64,000 bases of DNA. Origin: Rhodotorula mucilaginosa. Taxonomy: Eukaryota; Basidiomycota; Microbotryomycetes; Sporidiobolales; Sporidiobolaceae. Of this stretch, positions 22,771 to 33,696 are shown piece after piece. A model generated the notes under the pieces. It did no database searches and was not told the DNA's origin. It saw nothing but the letters and a program-made list of their open reading frames with translations. Each line of letters opens with the position of its first letter. The first letter of the stretch is position 1. Location of the stretch: NCBI GenBank assembly GCA_034406715.1, contig CP137864.1, forward strand, positions 124,001 to 188,000. The letters run 5' to 3'. Both the position numbers and the translations under genes were made by a program.

Positions 22771-23649
22771 TTACGGTGGTTGCGAGTGTGACGCGGAACG
22801 CTCAGAGAGGGTGGTCCAAGCGAGCGACATCGTGTCCCACAAGTCGTCGTCGCCGATCTGCAGCGCGACGGCATTGATCCACAACTGCCGGATTCGCTCC
22901 AGCTTGTCGAGATTATCGTTGCGTTCCATATCCCACTGGGAAGTGGACGCGCTTCGAGGTAGTGCGGGAGAGTGTGCGCGAGGGGTGTGCAAGAGGTATT
23001 CGAGCAGGTGCGAGGACGATTGGTCGTAGATAAAGTCGTGAAGGGGTTGCCACGCCTCGTAGTGCGGTATTTGCACCGGGTACGTTGGCAATACGAGATG
23101 ATGAGATTCGACCGCTTGGTCGTCATCAAGAGACGGAGAAGGAGGAGGTTCGTCGAGCAGGGACGAGAGCGATTCGAATTCGGGGGATTCGGTCGCCGCC
23201 CAGACGAGCCCGTGCGCTGGGATGGCCAGGACCTCGTCCGTGTCGGAGAAGGAGAGCAGCAATACGACTGAGGGTTGAGGGAGGGAAGGCGACGCGTCGA
23301 CGACTCGAAAGCCTATTTGAGGACCAGGTTCGGAGAGGATGATGGCCTGATCAATCGACGTCAATAAATCGCCCGCTGCGAGGAATCCAGAAGTTATCAG
23401 CTGCGTCGCTCTCGCCCACAGCAGTCTCGCGCGGCGCAGGGACGCACCGATGCTCTGCAGCACATCTCGCACGAACGCGGTCGGGACGAATTCGCCGTCG
23501 AGCGGCAGATACGGCACGGCGGCCGTCTCGAACGCAGGTCGGTCCGGCAACTGTTTGGGAACGCGGGTCTCGCCGGCCGATCCGACGAATGGCGGGAAGA
23601 GTGTCGAGCCGCGCTCCGAGCAGCGATGATCCGTGGCAGCGGGCATCAT
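22771..23649 (-). CDS. hypothetical protein, single exon
   Basis: 292 aa, no intron, function not recognised with confidence. Seen: a central segment LPLDGEFVPTAFVRDVLQSIGASL, an acidic Ser/Pro loop (LLDEPPPSPSLDDDQAVES), and a C-terminal helical region LDKLERIRQLWINAVAL...DLWDTMSLAW. No signal peptide or membrane segment is evident. The wording around VPTAFVRD and the C-terminal helix resembles, from memory only, the basidiomycete clampless1 (Clp1) family linked to mating development. That is a weak guess. It has 2.2 kb of gene-free DNA upstream, which could be a large regulatory region. Confidence 0.6.
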   Translation of the reverse strand: MMPAATDHRCSERGSTLFPPFVGSAGETRVPKQLPDRPAFETAAVPYLPLDGEFVPTAFVRDVLQSIGASLRRARLLWARATQLITSGFLAAGDLLTSIDQAIILSEPGPQIGFRVVDASPSLPQPSVVLLLSFSDTDEVLAIPAHGLVWAATESPEFESLSSLLDEPPPSPSLDDDQAVESHHLVLPTYPVQIPHYEAWQPLHDFIYDQSSSHLLEYLLHTPRAHSPALPRSASTSQWDMERNDNLDKLERIRQLWINAVALQIGDDDLWDTMSLAWTTLSERSASHSQPP

Positions 23650-25848
23650 GCTTGACGAGCCAGACGGACGGGGAATCGCAGCGTGGGCGCGCAGATCGGC
23701 TTGATAGTAGCAGAGCGATCGTCGAGAAAGAGAAGTCGCTTCTGCACTACATGGTGAACCCCCGAGTGAGGCGTTCCAGCGTTGACAACCGAACCGACCA
23801 AGGTTCCGCCGGCGGGCAAAGATCGCCAGCTGCAGCCGGGAAAGCGGCCCGCATTTTTGGTCGCGACATCTCTGCCTCTGTAAAGACTCGAACGTTGACC
23901 AAAGCAGCAGATGAAGCCCCCAGCTGGCGTTGCGGAAGCTCGGACAAACCGCGCCTGTTCGTCGACGATTGGCTCCCGTTTCGAGTTGAGGAGGCGCGCC
24001 TCCATACTGTCATGGCGATCCTCCATCTCCGGCTCCTCGCCAGCGCCCTCCAGTCATGCATAGAAGCTCAAGCTTGCCGGCAGTCGAACAATCCAGCCGG
24101 AATTCGGCCTTTTGCGCGCGTCCAAAGGAGACAGCCCAGTCGACCCGATGATGTAGCCTCCCGACGAAGGCGTGGAAGGGAGCAGCCGTCGTACTCCGCC
24201 TCGCGCACCACGCCGCTAGCCTCGGAGGCGCTGGGCAGCAACATATAAGCGGGTGAACGTCAACATTCGAAGAGAGACGCAAGCCTCGGCGCTGAGTCGG
24301 CCGCAAATCCGCCTCGGTAGGCGCCATGACGACGTTCGGGCGCGTTTGCGCGCTCTGCCAAACTTGTAAAGGGGGGCATCAGAGGATCGGCACGCGCTCC
24401 GGCATACTCCAACATGTTCCTGTCTGAGCAGGCTCGTCCGCCCGCGGTTCTTGCTGATCCAGTTCCGAGTCCACCACCCCTCGTCACCTCCCCGGTCCAC
24501 GGCGGTGGCGAATCGATCGGCGTGCTGGTCCCGACCTCGCCCGGATGTCGTTCTAAAAGCCGCCATAGCTCATTGGCATCGCTGTTTGAGCGGATCGAGG
24601 CGTCGGGTTGGAGCGGAGTCGTCGACGGTTCCCGCCAATTCGGCGGTGGCGTTGACAAAGGGGTGAGGCTTGGTTGCGCACAAGTGGAGACGAAGCGGCG
24701 GCGAGCGTTCGCGTCGCTCCAACCCTTGAAATCAGGACGGCGAGATGGAATGAAGGGCGGAAGACGGAGAGCGCGACCCCGACGCAGGCGGCGGACCCTT
24801 GGCGGCGCGAAATGCCGCACCTGAATAGAATCGCTTCGGTTTCAACCTCTTACCATCTCTCTTGCCACTTACCGTATGCTATGCTGGCAGAGCTTCTCTT
24901 TGCCGGACTTTCGGGCGCCTCCGTCTACGTCACGACGCTACATCCGCCGTCGCTCTGAGTGCTCGATCCACCACGGAGACCGCTCAATCGCCCAACACCA
25001 TCCCTTCGCTCGCCTGATGTGCGTTATTCTCCTCCGACTCGGCGGCCACGTGTCCCAGCTGCCACCTGCTTGTGGTGCCCTCCGTACGCGGGCAGCCTGC
25101 TGTGGCTCGCTGTCGGACCAAACTCTCCACGGCAGGTCTTGCGCGTGTCGCTTGCAATTGCTTGCAACTGCTTGGGCATGTACCGGGCACCGCGACGATG
25201 TCGGCGGAATTGAGGGTGATGGTACGCTACTATGGCCAGTCTTGCCTTCAGCAGAGGCTCTTGCTGCGCCTCGCGATTGACGGGGCGGAAAAAATCCTGC
25301 TTTTCCGCTGGCCGATCCGGGTTGTACTCCGCTCTGTGCAGGTGCTCCTTCGGTGGACTGCCCCGCATGATACCGTGCTGTACGCTGCTTCTTCTCAGAG
25401 GCCGACCACATCGCTCCGGCAACCCTTACGCCTTTACACAGCTCACTACAGGCTCCAATCGCCACCATGCTCTTGCTGCTCATCCTTGCTTCGATCGTTC
25501 CTTCCACCCCACGCGAAGGATACATCGCATTGTTCGCCCTCACGGCCGTCCGTCTATGCATACAAAGAGGAGCATGCATGGGGTCAGGTCGAGAGCACAC
25601 ACTCTTGTCAACCGCGCATGCCTTTTCGCGTCCTTGCACGATGTCAGGACAAAAGTTCCGGTGCTGCCCCGTACACCTGTTCTGTATCACGCACACTAAC
25701 ATACACTGAGGATCACTATTTCCTGAGCAGAGCGGTTCAGCTCTGAAAACCGGCGGCAGAAGCTGCGCAAAGGAGGCGCGAGCGAGGGATCGAAGTCAAT
25801 TCGACGCTTACCCTTCACTCACGGGGTCACACGTCTCAGTCGCCCCAG
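23650..25848. other. 2.2-kb gap without a convincing gene
   Basis: The region lies between two divergently transcribed genes. Several frames stay open for 100-190 codons on both strands (for example minus 24260..24820), but their translations are Arg/Pro/Ser/Ala-rich, lack splice-consistent continuation and resemble GC-rich random frames. No tRNA-like cloverleaf or long repeat was seen. It may hold long promoters or UTRs, or an unrecognised non-coding RNA. Confidence 0.5.
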
Positions 25849-28670
25849 ATGGGCTTCTGTACGCGCTGCGGCGAGATCACTGGCAGCTCTGGGCGCTGCA
25901 AGTGCGGCGGCACCAGCAAAGGTCCGCCTCATCGCTCGCTCGTCGGCAATCGCTCCACTCTGACATTGCGCGCGGCTGACACGACGTGGATCCAGCAGAG
26001 TCGGTTTCGAGAGCCCTGTTTGATGGATCTGGCAGCGATCGGTGGCAGCAACGGTACGCCACGGGCCGTGTGGTCGGCCAAAGAGCGTCCATGTTGAGCG
26101 ATGAGGCGGTGCTGACCTCCCTTATGAGCCCGTCGCAGCTACGTAGCACGCTCGACGCCTCCCAAAGCCTCGCCTGTGCCTCAATCAGGATCTTATGCCA
26201 CACCCACGGGCCCTGCATCTTCTCCCGTCCGTCCGGGTGCGCTGCTACCTCCTCCCCAGCCGAGTCCGACCAAACTCGCCCAATCGTTCTTGAACGTCGA
26301 CGGCGAAGGCGAGCTCTCGAGCGTGTTCGGCAGCGTCCTGAGCCCCAAAGACCACTGGCAGTGTGCCGCGTGCGCAAGCAAGTTCAGACAGGTACGCCTA
26401 CTTGTGGCTTATGCGTGTGCGGCGCGAGATCAAGTTTCGCTGAAACCCCCTAACTGTCCGGCTCGAACAGGAAGAAGTGATCTACCCTCACCCGGACGCT
26501 CAGCAAGATCCGTCACTTGGCGAAACGTTCTTCTGTCGGCAATGCTTCGCTGACCGATTCCGGAAAGGCGACTGGTGAGTCCCCTCAGAGTAGAGCGAGA
26601 CGATGCGATCTTGCGACGTCCGCTTTGGGGAACGCCAATCCTGACTCGTCTATGCACTGACGCAGCAAGAAGTGCAAGTACGCCGTCCTGTCCGACGCTC
26701 CGTTCGTCAAGCACGACGGGGATGTGTGGCACAAGGTGCGGGCAGACCTGATCAATTCTACTCTCCTTTAATTTGACTCAGTTCGCGCGCTGACTGCGAG
26801 GCTTCTCTAGGAATGCTATACGTGCTCTTATTGCGAGGTACGCTCATAAAGACACTCATCGCTGAACTCGACCAAACGGCCGCTGACGTCTGAATACCGC
26901 AGGACCCAACCACGGAACCCGTGATCGACTTTGCCGGTATGCCGTCCTGCGAAGCCTGCTTCGACGCCGAAGCCTACAAGACGTGCGGCATCCAGCCGTC
27001 TCCGCACCTCGGCCAGAGCGAGTTCTTTAAGCCGACCGCCGCTTTGCCGGCTCCGAGCAAATGGGGTCGTCCGTCCGTCGCCGGCTCGCCTGCATCCGCA
27101 GCAGCAGCGAGACCAAATGTCTGGAGCTCGCATGGAGGACCGATCTCACAAGCCTCATCGCCGTCCACGCGAGCACCGAGCTTCTCGCCGAGCAAGCTTT
27201 CCCGATTGCAGCTCGAGCGGAACCAATCCCCGATCGCGCCTTCTTTGGACGAATTGGGCGACAAGCTCCGCCGTGTCGGACTGCAGAACTCGCCTGCCCC
27301 TTCTACGGCCGCGCCTCACACGCCTTCGACCGCGACCTCTCGACCCGCGCTCTCGAGGCGACCGCTCCCGGAACTACCTCGAGACTCTTCCAAACCGAGC
27401 GGTCTTTCACGATCCGGATCGCCTGCCAAGGCGGCCCCTGCGGCTACTCAGCCCTCAACGTCTCCGGTCAAGACGGCTCCTACAACGACTCTGCCGTCGA
27501 CGTCTCCGGTCAAACCTTCCGCCGGCAGACTGCTCGAATCCACCGCATCTCCCGACTCCTGCGCCATCTGCGTTCAAGCGCTCGGGGACGCAGATTGTGT
27601 CGAGCTGTCCTCTTCTGGAGTCCGAATGCATAGCGCGTGCTTCCGATGCGGCGGCTGTGGCAAGGAACTCGGAGGAGGACGCTTCGTCGAAGCCGAAGCG
27701 CGGTGGTGGCATCGCGAGGTAGGTCTCATCCCGAGCTCGTGAGCCGCATTTACAGATCCTGACCAGACGACGCCTTCTTGCAGTGCGCGCCGGCGCCACA
27801 AACGTATCGAACAATCATTCCTAAGCTGCAGGAGACGATCGACGATTCCGACCAAGCAGGGCAAACTCCCGCTTCCACCCCCGCCCAAACACCTTTTGTG
27901 GAGAAGAGCCCGACTTGCTTCGCCTGCGGGCAACAGCTCGGCGTTGGACGGAGCATCACCGTGCCTCGGAGCGGTCGAAGCTTCCATGAGACCTGCTTCT
28001 GCTGTGCCGGTTGCAGTCGGCCGTTCCGCGGCGAAAAAGGATTCGTGGAGCAAGAGGGCTTGCCTTACCATCAGCAGGTGGGTGGTTTTCTGCGATGCGT
28101 CTTCGGACTTATCTGCTGAACTTGAACGCCTCCGCAGTGCGCCCGACCCACGTTGTCGCCCAGTCCGGTTCGCCCTGCAGCGGCTGCTCCGCTCTCTCCC
28201 TCTACGCTTCCGACCTCTCGCTCGACTCGTGAGCTTCCAAGTCCGAAGACCATGCCGCCAAAGTACAGCATCCCCTCCTCGTCACCGACCAAGACTTTAG
28301 TCGAGCCGTCCCTCTTTTCGCGCCGACCGCGCCCTCCAGCAGGTCTGGGCGGGCTCTTGATCTGCGCCGGTTGTTCCGTCCGGGCGACGGAGAAGGAGAC
28401 AGTGCTTGGTCCGCGCGGGAGGAGGTACCATCCGAAGTGTCTGAAGTGCCGGGAGTGCTCTCGGAAACTCGACAGCGAATGTCGAGTCGGCGATGATGGC
28501 CTTCTCCGATGCGAAGGATGTCGCGTGAGCTTGCCTCCTCCCTAGATCGCGCGCGCTTTCCGACCCGAGTGGGCACATATGTTGACTATTCTTCTGCTCC
28601 ACAGAAGAGTGCTTCTCGCCTTCCGTTGCAGGGTAACGTCAATACTTCCCGCAGCTTCACGACCTCCTAG
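25849..28670 (+). CDS. LIM-domain protein with four LIM modules (paxillin-like)
   Basis: LIM domains are double zinc fingers that mediate protein contacts; fungal proteins of this type (e.g. Pxl1) act with Rho GTPases and actin at growth and division sites. Exons: 25849..25921, 25996..26142 (approximate), 26189..26391, 26471..26574, 26666..26735, 26811..26837, 26903..27718, 27784..28077, 28138..28524, 28605..28670; about 728 aa. The N-terminus MGFCTRCGEI...CKCGG is a short Cys motif. LIM modules: CKKCKYAVL...HKECYTCSYCE; CAICVQAL...HSACFRCGGCGKEL; CFACGQQL...HETCFCCAGCSRPF; CAGCSVRA...HPKCLKCRECSRKL. Ser/Pro-rich linkers with SPVK-type repeats separate them. Introns cut several modules. The exon near 25996-26142 is the least certain; the first intron uses donor GTCCGC. 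A 27-nt exon encodes part of LIM1. Confidence 0.85.
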
Positions 28671-28826
28671 CGTGGACGAGCCGCCTTCGGGCAAAGCTGG
28701 CCTTTGCTCGGTATTTACTGTAGCTATAATTCGGTTTCTATACACAATCTGCATGTGTTCAGTCTCTCTACGCAATTCTACACTGTCAATCAGCCCGCCA
28801 GCAGATTCGTCGACGCGAGACTAGCT

Positions 28827-30398
28827 TCAGGAGAGGAGAGCCGCCACTCCGCGGACCACAATCTGACCGCCAATGTCCTCGCCAGTCTCGACAGACAAGA
28901 CTGCGTTTGCCCCGCGTGAGTGAGCGCGCGCGGTGAGATCAGAGATGGCGAGGTTGAGGCGCTCGTCTTCGCTGAGGAAAGTATCAAAGCCGGACAGTCC
29001 TTCAACCGGGCCAAAATCGCGCACTGTGACAGCGAGTGGCGCATTGGTTAGGTGCAATCTGAAGCGACAGCTGTTCCGAAGAAAGAAGGGACGCACGGAT
29101 TCGCCTCCCGTCCACAAGACTCGCGTCCGTCACCACAAAATCTTGAGCGTAGGCTGGAACGCCACCCGCACGCCCGTACTCGTCCAGCACCAGCGGATCA
29201 GCAGCATTCATACCGATACTGAGATCATCGAATGCTCCGAGACCAGCATCTCCCGGCAGCAGCCTCGGACTGAGGTTGTAAGTGTTGTGATAGTTGACAA
29301 CCCGAGGCGAAGGAGGGTGGTTGATCCCTGGAGAGACTAGGATCCGACTGGCAGAAGATGAACGGGAACGGTACCCGTGCGGATAATCATAGTGAGCAGG
29401 ACCATAGTGCAGGGCCGGGGTTCTGGCGAGCCCTGATTCGAGTGGCGCAAGACGAGGTGAGCGCGCATATCCTAGTCGCGGCGAGTGACCGTACGATCCT
29501 GCGACAGGCACAGCGCCATGCCACGAAGAACGTCGTGCCAGACTTTGTGCCGGCATCAACCCAGAAACACCCGTGCCGACTTGACCGAAACGGGGCGACA
29601 TGCGAGGCGTCAAAAGGCGCTCGTTTGCCGCCGCAAGCACAGCTCTCTCCCGAGAAAGGGACCTTGCGCGGTGTTCCTGCGGGGGGTATGCTATCAGCTA
29701 GATCCTCTGCCATGGTCCGGGCAGAAGCGGAGGAACGCACCCGACGAAGAGCCTCGGCCTCGAGCGCTCGAGTTTGCGACCGGAGCCTTTCTCTCTGCAA
29801 GGCAGGATTACCCAGTCCCGAGAGAGGGGACATCAAGGAGCTGCCACTGTGAGTTCCGATCCGGTTGGACAACAAGGGCAAACGCGGATACGCTCCGATG
29901 AGAGGCGAAGACCCGATGCCGGAGAATGAGGACGATCTGACGCGCGGACTGCTAACGCCCAATCCACCGCTGGCATAAGGTGAGTTTCGAGCGTTTCGCT
30001 CAAAGCTAAGAGCCTGTTGGTTCATACGAGCTGCCTGTACGTGCCATCGGCAAATCGTGCGTCAGCGTGTGCGAAACGCCGGATCATAAGCAGGCGCCAC
30101 AGCCCGAAACGCATGCCTTGGCTTCGATTTCTCGCTCCTTGCGTATATTTCTCTCGGCATGCTGAATTTCCTACTCAGAGGAAAGCACAAAAGACCGAGT
30201 TACGTCAGCGGAGGGGTTGGCATTGACATTCGGCGGGCATTGCCTGAATGCGACGGCACCCACTTGGATCTTTCGCCGCTCCGTCTCACGGGCGAGACGT
30301 TCTTGAGCCTCACGAGCTCTCTCTGCTTCGCTCGGCGCTCGCCAAGTTTTGCCTCCCATCCCCCACTTGCTGCCTGTCGAGGTCGCACCTCCATGCAT
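28827..30398 (-). CDS. protein with C-terminal YbjQ-like domain
   Basis: Function unknown. Exons in coding order: 30398..30264, 30034..29741, 29676..29097, 29023..28827; 401 aa. The N-terminal third is a charged helix (EAERAREAQERLARETERRK) likely to form a coiled coil. The middle is Ser/Arg/Pro/Tyr-rich with repeated SPR motifs. The C-terminus reads QDFVVTDASLVDGRRIL, SGFDTFLSEDERLNLAISDL, HSRGANAVLSVETGEDIGGQ and VVRGVAALLS. It matches the shape of the small YbjQ/UPF0145 beta-barrel domain (a strand, GxxI, a helix, then GANAV and a last strand), as far as I can judge by eye. The splice from 29741 to 29676 uses donor GTGCGT and removes a stretch that would otherwise shift the frame. The first intron is 229 nt, long for this genome. 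It is convergent with the LIM gene (156 bp between stops). Confidence 0.7.
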
Positions 30399-31159
30399 CG
30401 CGTTGTCGGGGCGTCAAGGAGCTGGCTAGTTGAGTGGCAGTGGCGGAGAAAAGACAGCAATCGGTGTGCAGCCCGTGCTGTCCCTTCGGCGGGCGCGTAG
30501 AGACTCTGTGTAAATTTCGGAGGAGAGAAGCTAAGACCGCACGTCAGCAAGTCCGCGCCGTCAGGAGCTTCGCGTTCGTCCACGCGGTCAAAGCGCTGTC
30601 CGAGTCACTGCGAAAATTTGTTGCGAGGGCGCAGCCGTTGTGCGCCGAATGTTGCCGCAGAGGATCTTTGAGCTGCTGTCGAGTGATGCATAGCCAGACG
30701 CTCTTCAGCCGCTCTGGGCGAGGAGGGTATGACAAGCTAGCCTCGTCGGAGACGCCGGAGGAGGGCCAAAGACAACGCAGTGTTGATTGCGGCGTACAAA
30801 AAAGCGCGATTGGCAGCGTGTGCAGGAAGTCGAAACATAGGAAAAGACCATATCTCCTGAGCCGCCTGCTGGGGAGCTGCCGCTCACTAGGCAAGGCGGA
30901 AGCAGGACAAAGGGCACCGTCAGCACTTTTCGAAGAGGGGGAACAGAGTTTTACATTCGTTTCACAGGTATCGGGTACTCTATGCATCTAGAGGGTATCG
31001 TGTCGTAAGGGCCTGGGTATACAAAGCGAAGGGGCAGCAGGGGTCATGAGGCGGCGAGAAAGTCCAGGTGATGAAAAGGCTCAGAGCGAAGGAGAGCGCG
31101 ATTTGGGCAGCTGCAAAGACACCGAAGTCCGAGCGCATAGTCGCGTGAGGGTGTTCCCC
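30399..31159. other. intergenic between the two YbjQ-like genes
   Basis: These 761 bp lie between genes on the minus strand. ORFs are short and uninformative. The region presumably holds the promoter of the 401-aa gene and the 3' UTR of the 183-aa gene. Confidence 0.5.
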
Positions 31160-31788
31160 TCATGCCTTGCGAAGGCGCACCGCCCGGCCGACGGCAGTGA
31201 AGACGGAATTGTCGCTTGTCGTGATGACGACGTCGAGGATCGCAAAAGCTCTGCGGTCTTCGCCTTGCAGCCGGAGGAGGAGCTTGACTTCGCCGAGCGA
31301 GGTGGCACTTGCTTGCACGAATCCGAGGTTCTTGGTGATTTCGAAGCCGGCGACGGACGGTTTCGAAGTGACGACGAGGCACCGACCGGCGGAGCGCGGA
31401 GGCGGCAAAAGATGCGGGCCGCAGGACGACATGTCGAGGTTGGCCGGAGCACGGATTGATCGACGCGGCCGAGTCGAGAGGATGGGCCGGTCTTCGGCGT
31501 CGCGGGAGGGGAAGAGAGCTGTCGGAGAGTAGGCAGGCGGAGCGGCGACGACAACGACGGTCTCGTATGCCGGAGGAGGCGGAAGATGCTTTTCGCTGAT
31601 CAGGGGGAGAGCTTTCTCGCTAAGGACGACCGGAGAAGCAGTCGCTATGGGCAAGGTGGATCGGGTCAGCACGCGGGTCACGGCGAAAGGCCTGTCGATT
31701 CGCTCTGGTCCTCGGACTCACCCTGCTTCGACTGCGGAGCAGTCTTCTCCGTAGTCTTGCGCTTCGAGAACGTGAAGAAGCGAAACAT
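31160..31788 (-). CDS. small protein with YbjQ-like domain
   Basis: Exons in coding order: 31788..31722 and 31644..31160; 183 aa. Exon 1 encodes the basic start MFRFFTFSKRKTTEK; a GTGAGT donor and TAG acceptor join it, in phase, to exon 2. The middle is Pro-rich with PPPPAYE and APPAYSP, the kind of PPxY site bound by WW domains of Nedd4/Rsp5 ligases. The C-terminal part CLVVTSKPSVAGFEITKNLG...RAFAILDVVITTSDNS..AVGRAVRLR lines up by eye with the C-terminal domain of the adjacent 28827..30398 gene. The match covers a VVT strand, a G-x-x-I step and a final hydrophobic strand pair. The helix and GANAV region are shortened. Function unknown; the neighbour relation suggests an old tandem duplication with heavy divergence. 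Confidence 0.65.
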
Positions 31789-33696
31789 GATTGATGTGAT
31801 TGGAAGTCCGGAGGGGTTGACGCGAGCGGAGAAAAAGAGCGTTGACGGCGACGGCGCAAGGAGCTGGCGAAGAAGACGGCGAAGAGCTGGAGAGTCAAAG
31901 TGCACGAGTTGGGCGCGCTGCTCTTTGATGCGGGAGTGAAAGGAAAGGCAGGAAGATGTGGACGGTAGACAAGGAGAGCCCCTGCAAGGTTGTCGTGACC
32001 GCAGCGCATCTTTTGCTTGCAGCACGGCCTCGAGCCTTGTTCATCGTTGATCGACATGCACGCGTTTGTCTCGCGCGCGCGGCCCGTCCGTCGATCCGTC
32101 GATCTTTCATTCAGCATCTTCTCTCCGAAGTGTCTCATTCGTTTTCGATCGAGAACAAGGACCCCGGCCGCGGCGTGAGCAATCAAAGGGCCACAACGAC
32201 AGACTTCTCTACCAAGCTGGCTCGATACATACATACATGTGTGAACAGACGGAGTTACGGCCGCGCAATGTCGCCCAGAATCGAGAGATGAGCTGGCAAG
32301 AGAGCTGGAGCCGAGAGTGACGGACTTGTCACATCGCGCGGCAAGTCATCACGTCAGAAGCATAGGCAGCAGGGTAGCCGCAGGGCATTGCTGTTGTCAG
32401 GCGTCAATCTCTCCGAAGCTACTGTACAGCAGCGTGTGACGGAGCTTCCAGCGTGGCGCAAACTGTCGAGTTGTCCGAAATCGCTGGATCCGGAAGTTTC
32501 GTGTCACCAGCACGTGAAACTCGGCGAGAGCTCCGTTGCAGCTGGCCTTTGCTGGCCTCATCGCCTCTCATCGTGCCTCGTTCATTTCGACTCAAAGCTT
32601 GTCGATTCTGTAGCGCGCAACAAGCTTCATCGACTCGAGTTCTCGGTGATGGAATCCGCCCGGGTCCGAACGAACCGGGATGATCCTCTTGTGAGCGTTT
32701 CATCACGCGTTGGCGCTTCCTTCGTGAGGACTTGGCCACGCCGTAAGCGTATCATAAGCTGCCCGCGTGAGCACGCTTGGCTGTCGCCTCGGCGCCACGG
32801 CGTCGGAGGCGTCGCCCAACTTACGCGAGGCGGAGATTTTTGATCCTGCGCAAGAATTTCGGTCAGGCCGGGAACATGCCTCGCCGACGACGACGCGCCG
32901 TATGTACGGTCTCGTGTGCAAGCGGTGAAGGTTCCGTCACTCCCACGCGGTGTTGGGCATCGCCACGAGACGGATGCTGATCGATCACCTTGTTCGCTTG
33001 TCGCTTTCCTGATGGGCAAAGTTTTCATTATGATCCTTGTCTCGGTTCGGAGTTGCTTACGCTGCGGCGAGACAAAGCTCTGGTCTCCCGTTTGTTGTTC
33101 GAGGCGTGTGTGCAGCCTTTGAGGAATGGATTGTCGGCGGATCTCAGATGTGCGCGAGTCTTCGCCTGCAAGGTGAGAACGGCGGCGATGAACGCATCGA
33201 GCTGCCTGAGATACACGCGCAATGGCAAGAGCAAGGTGCGGCGAATGCTCGGACTAGCAGGTGTCCTGCAGCCGTCGGGCAATCGCAGTCGCTGTGCTTG
33301 AGCACTACGTGTCGGCTGGGCGGAAATCCTGGCCTGGAAAAAGTCGAGTGCGAGATCAAGGCCCAGCGGGAGCAGCAGGTCTTGGGCGCGAGTTATCGAG
33401 GTCAGCGCGCCTATGTAGCAAGTAATTCGGACAGGCAAGAATAGCTGTGATCTTGATGCGAGGTGCCGCGGGTGATGAGTGCTTGAGGATGAGAACGCTA
33501 CGGCGCGTGGCCACGAATTGTGCGACAGCGATGGAGGCGCAGGGCTGGCAGCGCGACCGCAGCGACGTGTAAGCAGCTCTATGTGTTTCTGCCTCGCAGT
33601 GAAGCCACACCATATGTTGACGTGGTGAAGGGTCGGAAGCGAAGGGCGATGGTGTTGAGGCGCGAGCGGGGAGATGGTGTCCGTCGACCACGCTAT
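31789..33696. other. 1.9-kb gap between divergent genes
   Basis: No supported gene. Open frames (for example minus 32627..33028 and minus 33028..33936) have Arg/Ser-rich translations without recognisable motifs, and the last overlaps the next gene antisense. No tRNA-like structure was found by eye. It probably includes promoters for the small YbjQ-like gene and the CoA-transferase gene. Confidence 0.5.

Noticed and set aside
24260-24820. A 186-codon minus-strand frame in the 2.2-kb gap
   Set aside because: Pro/Arg/Ser-rich text without motif, splice continuation or plausible neighbours; not enough support for a gene.
25986-26453. Independent ORF within the LIM gene 5' region
   Set aside because: It overlaps the likely second exon in the same frame (SVSRALFDGSGSDRW) and then runs through intron and out-of-frame LIM sequence.
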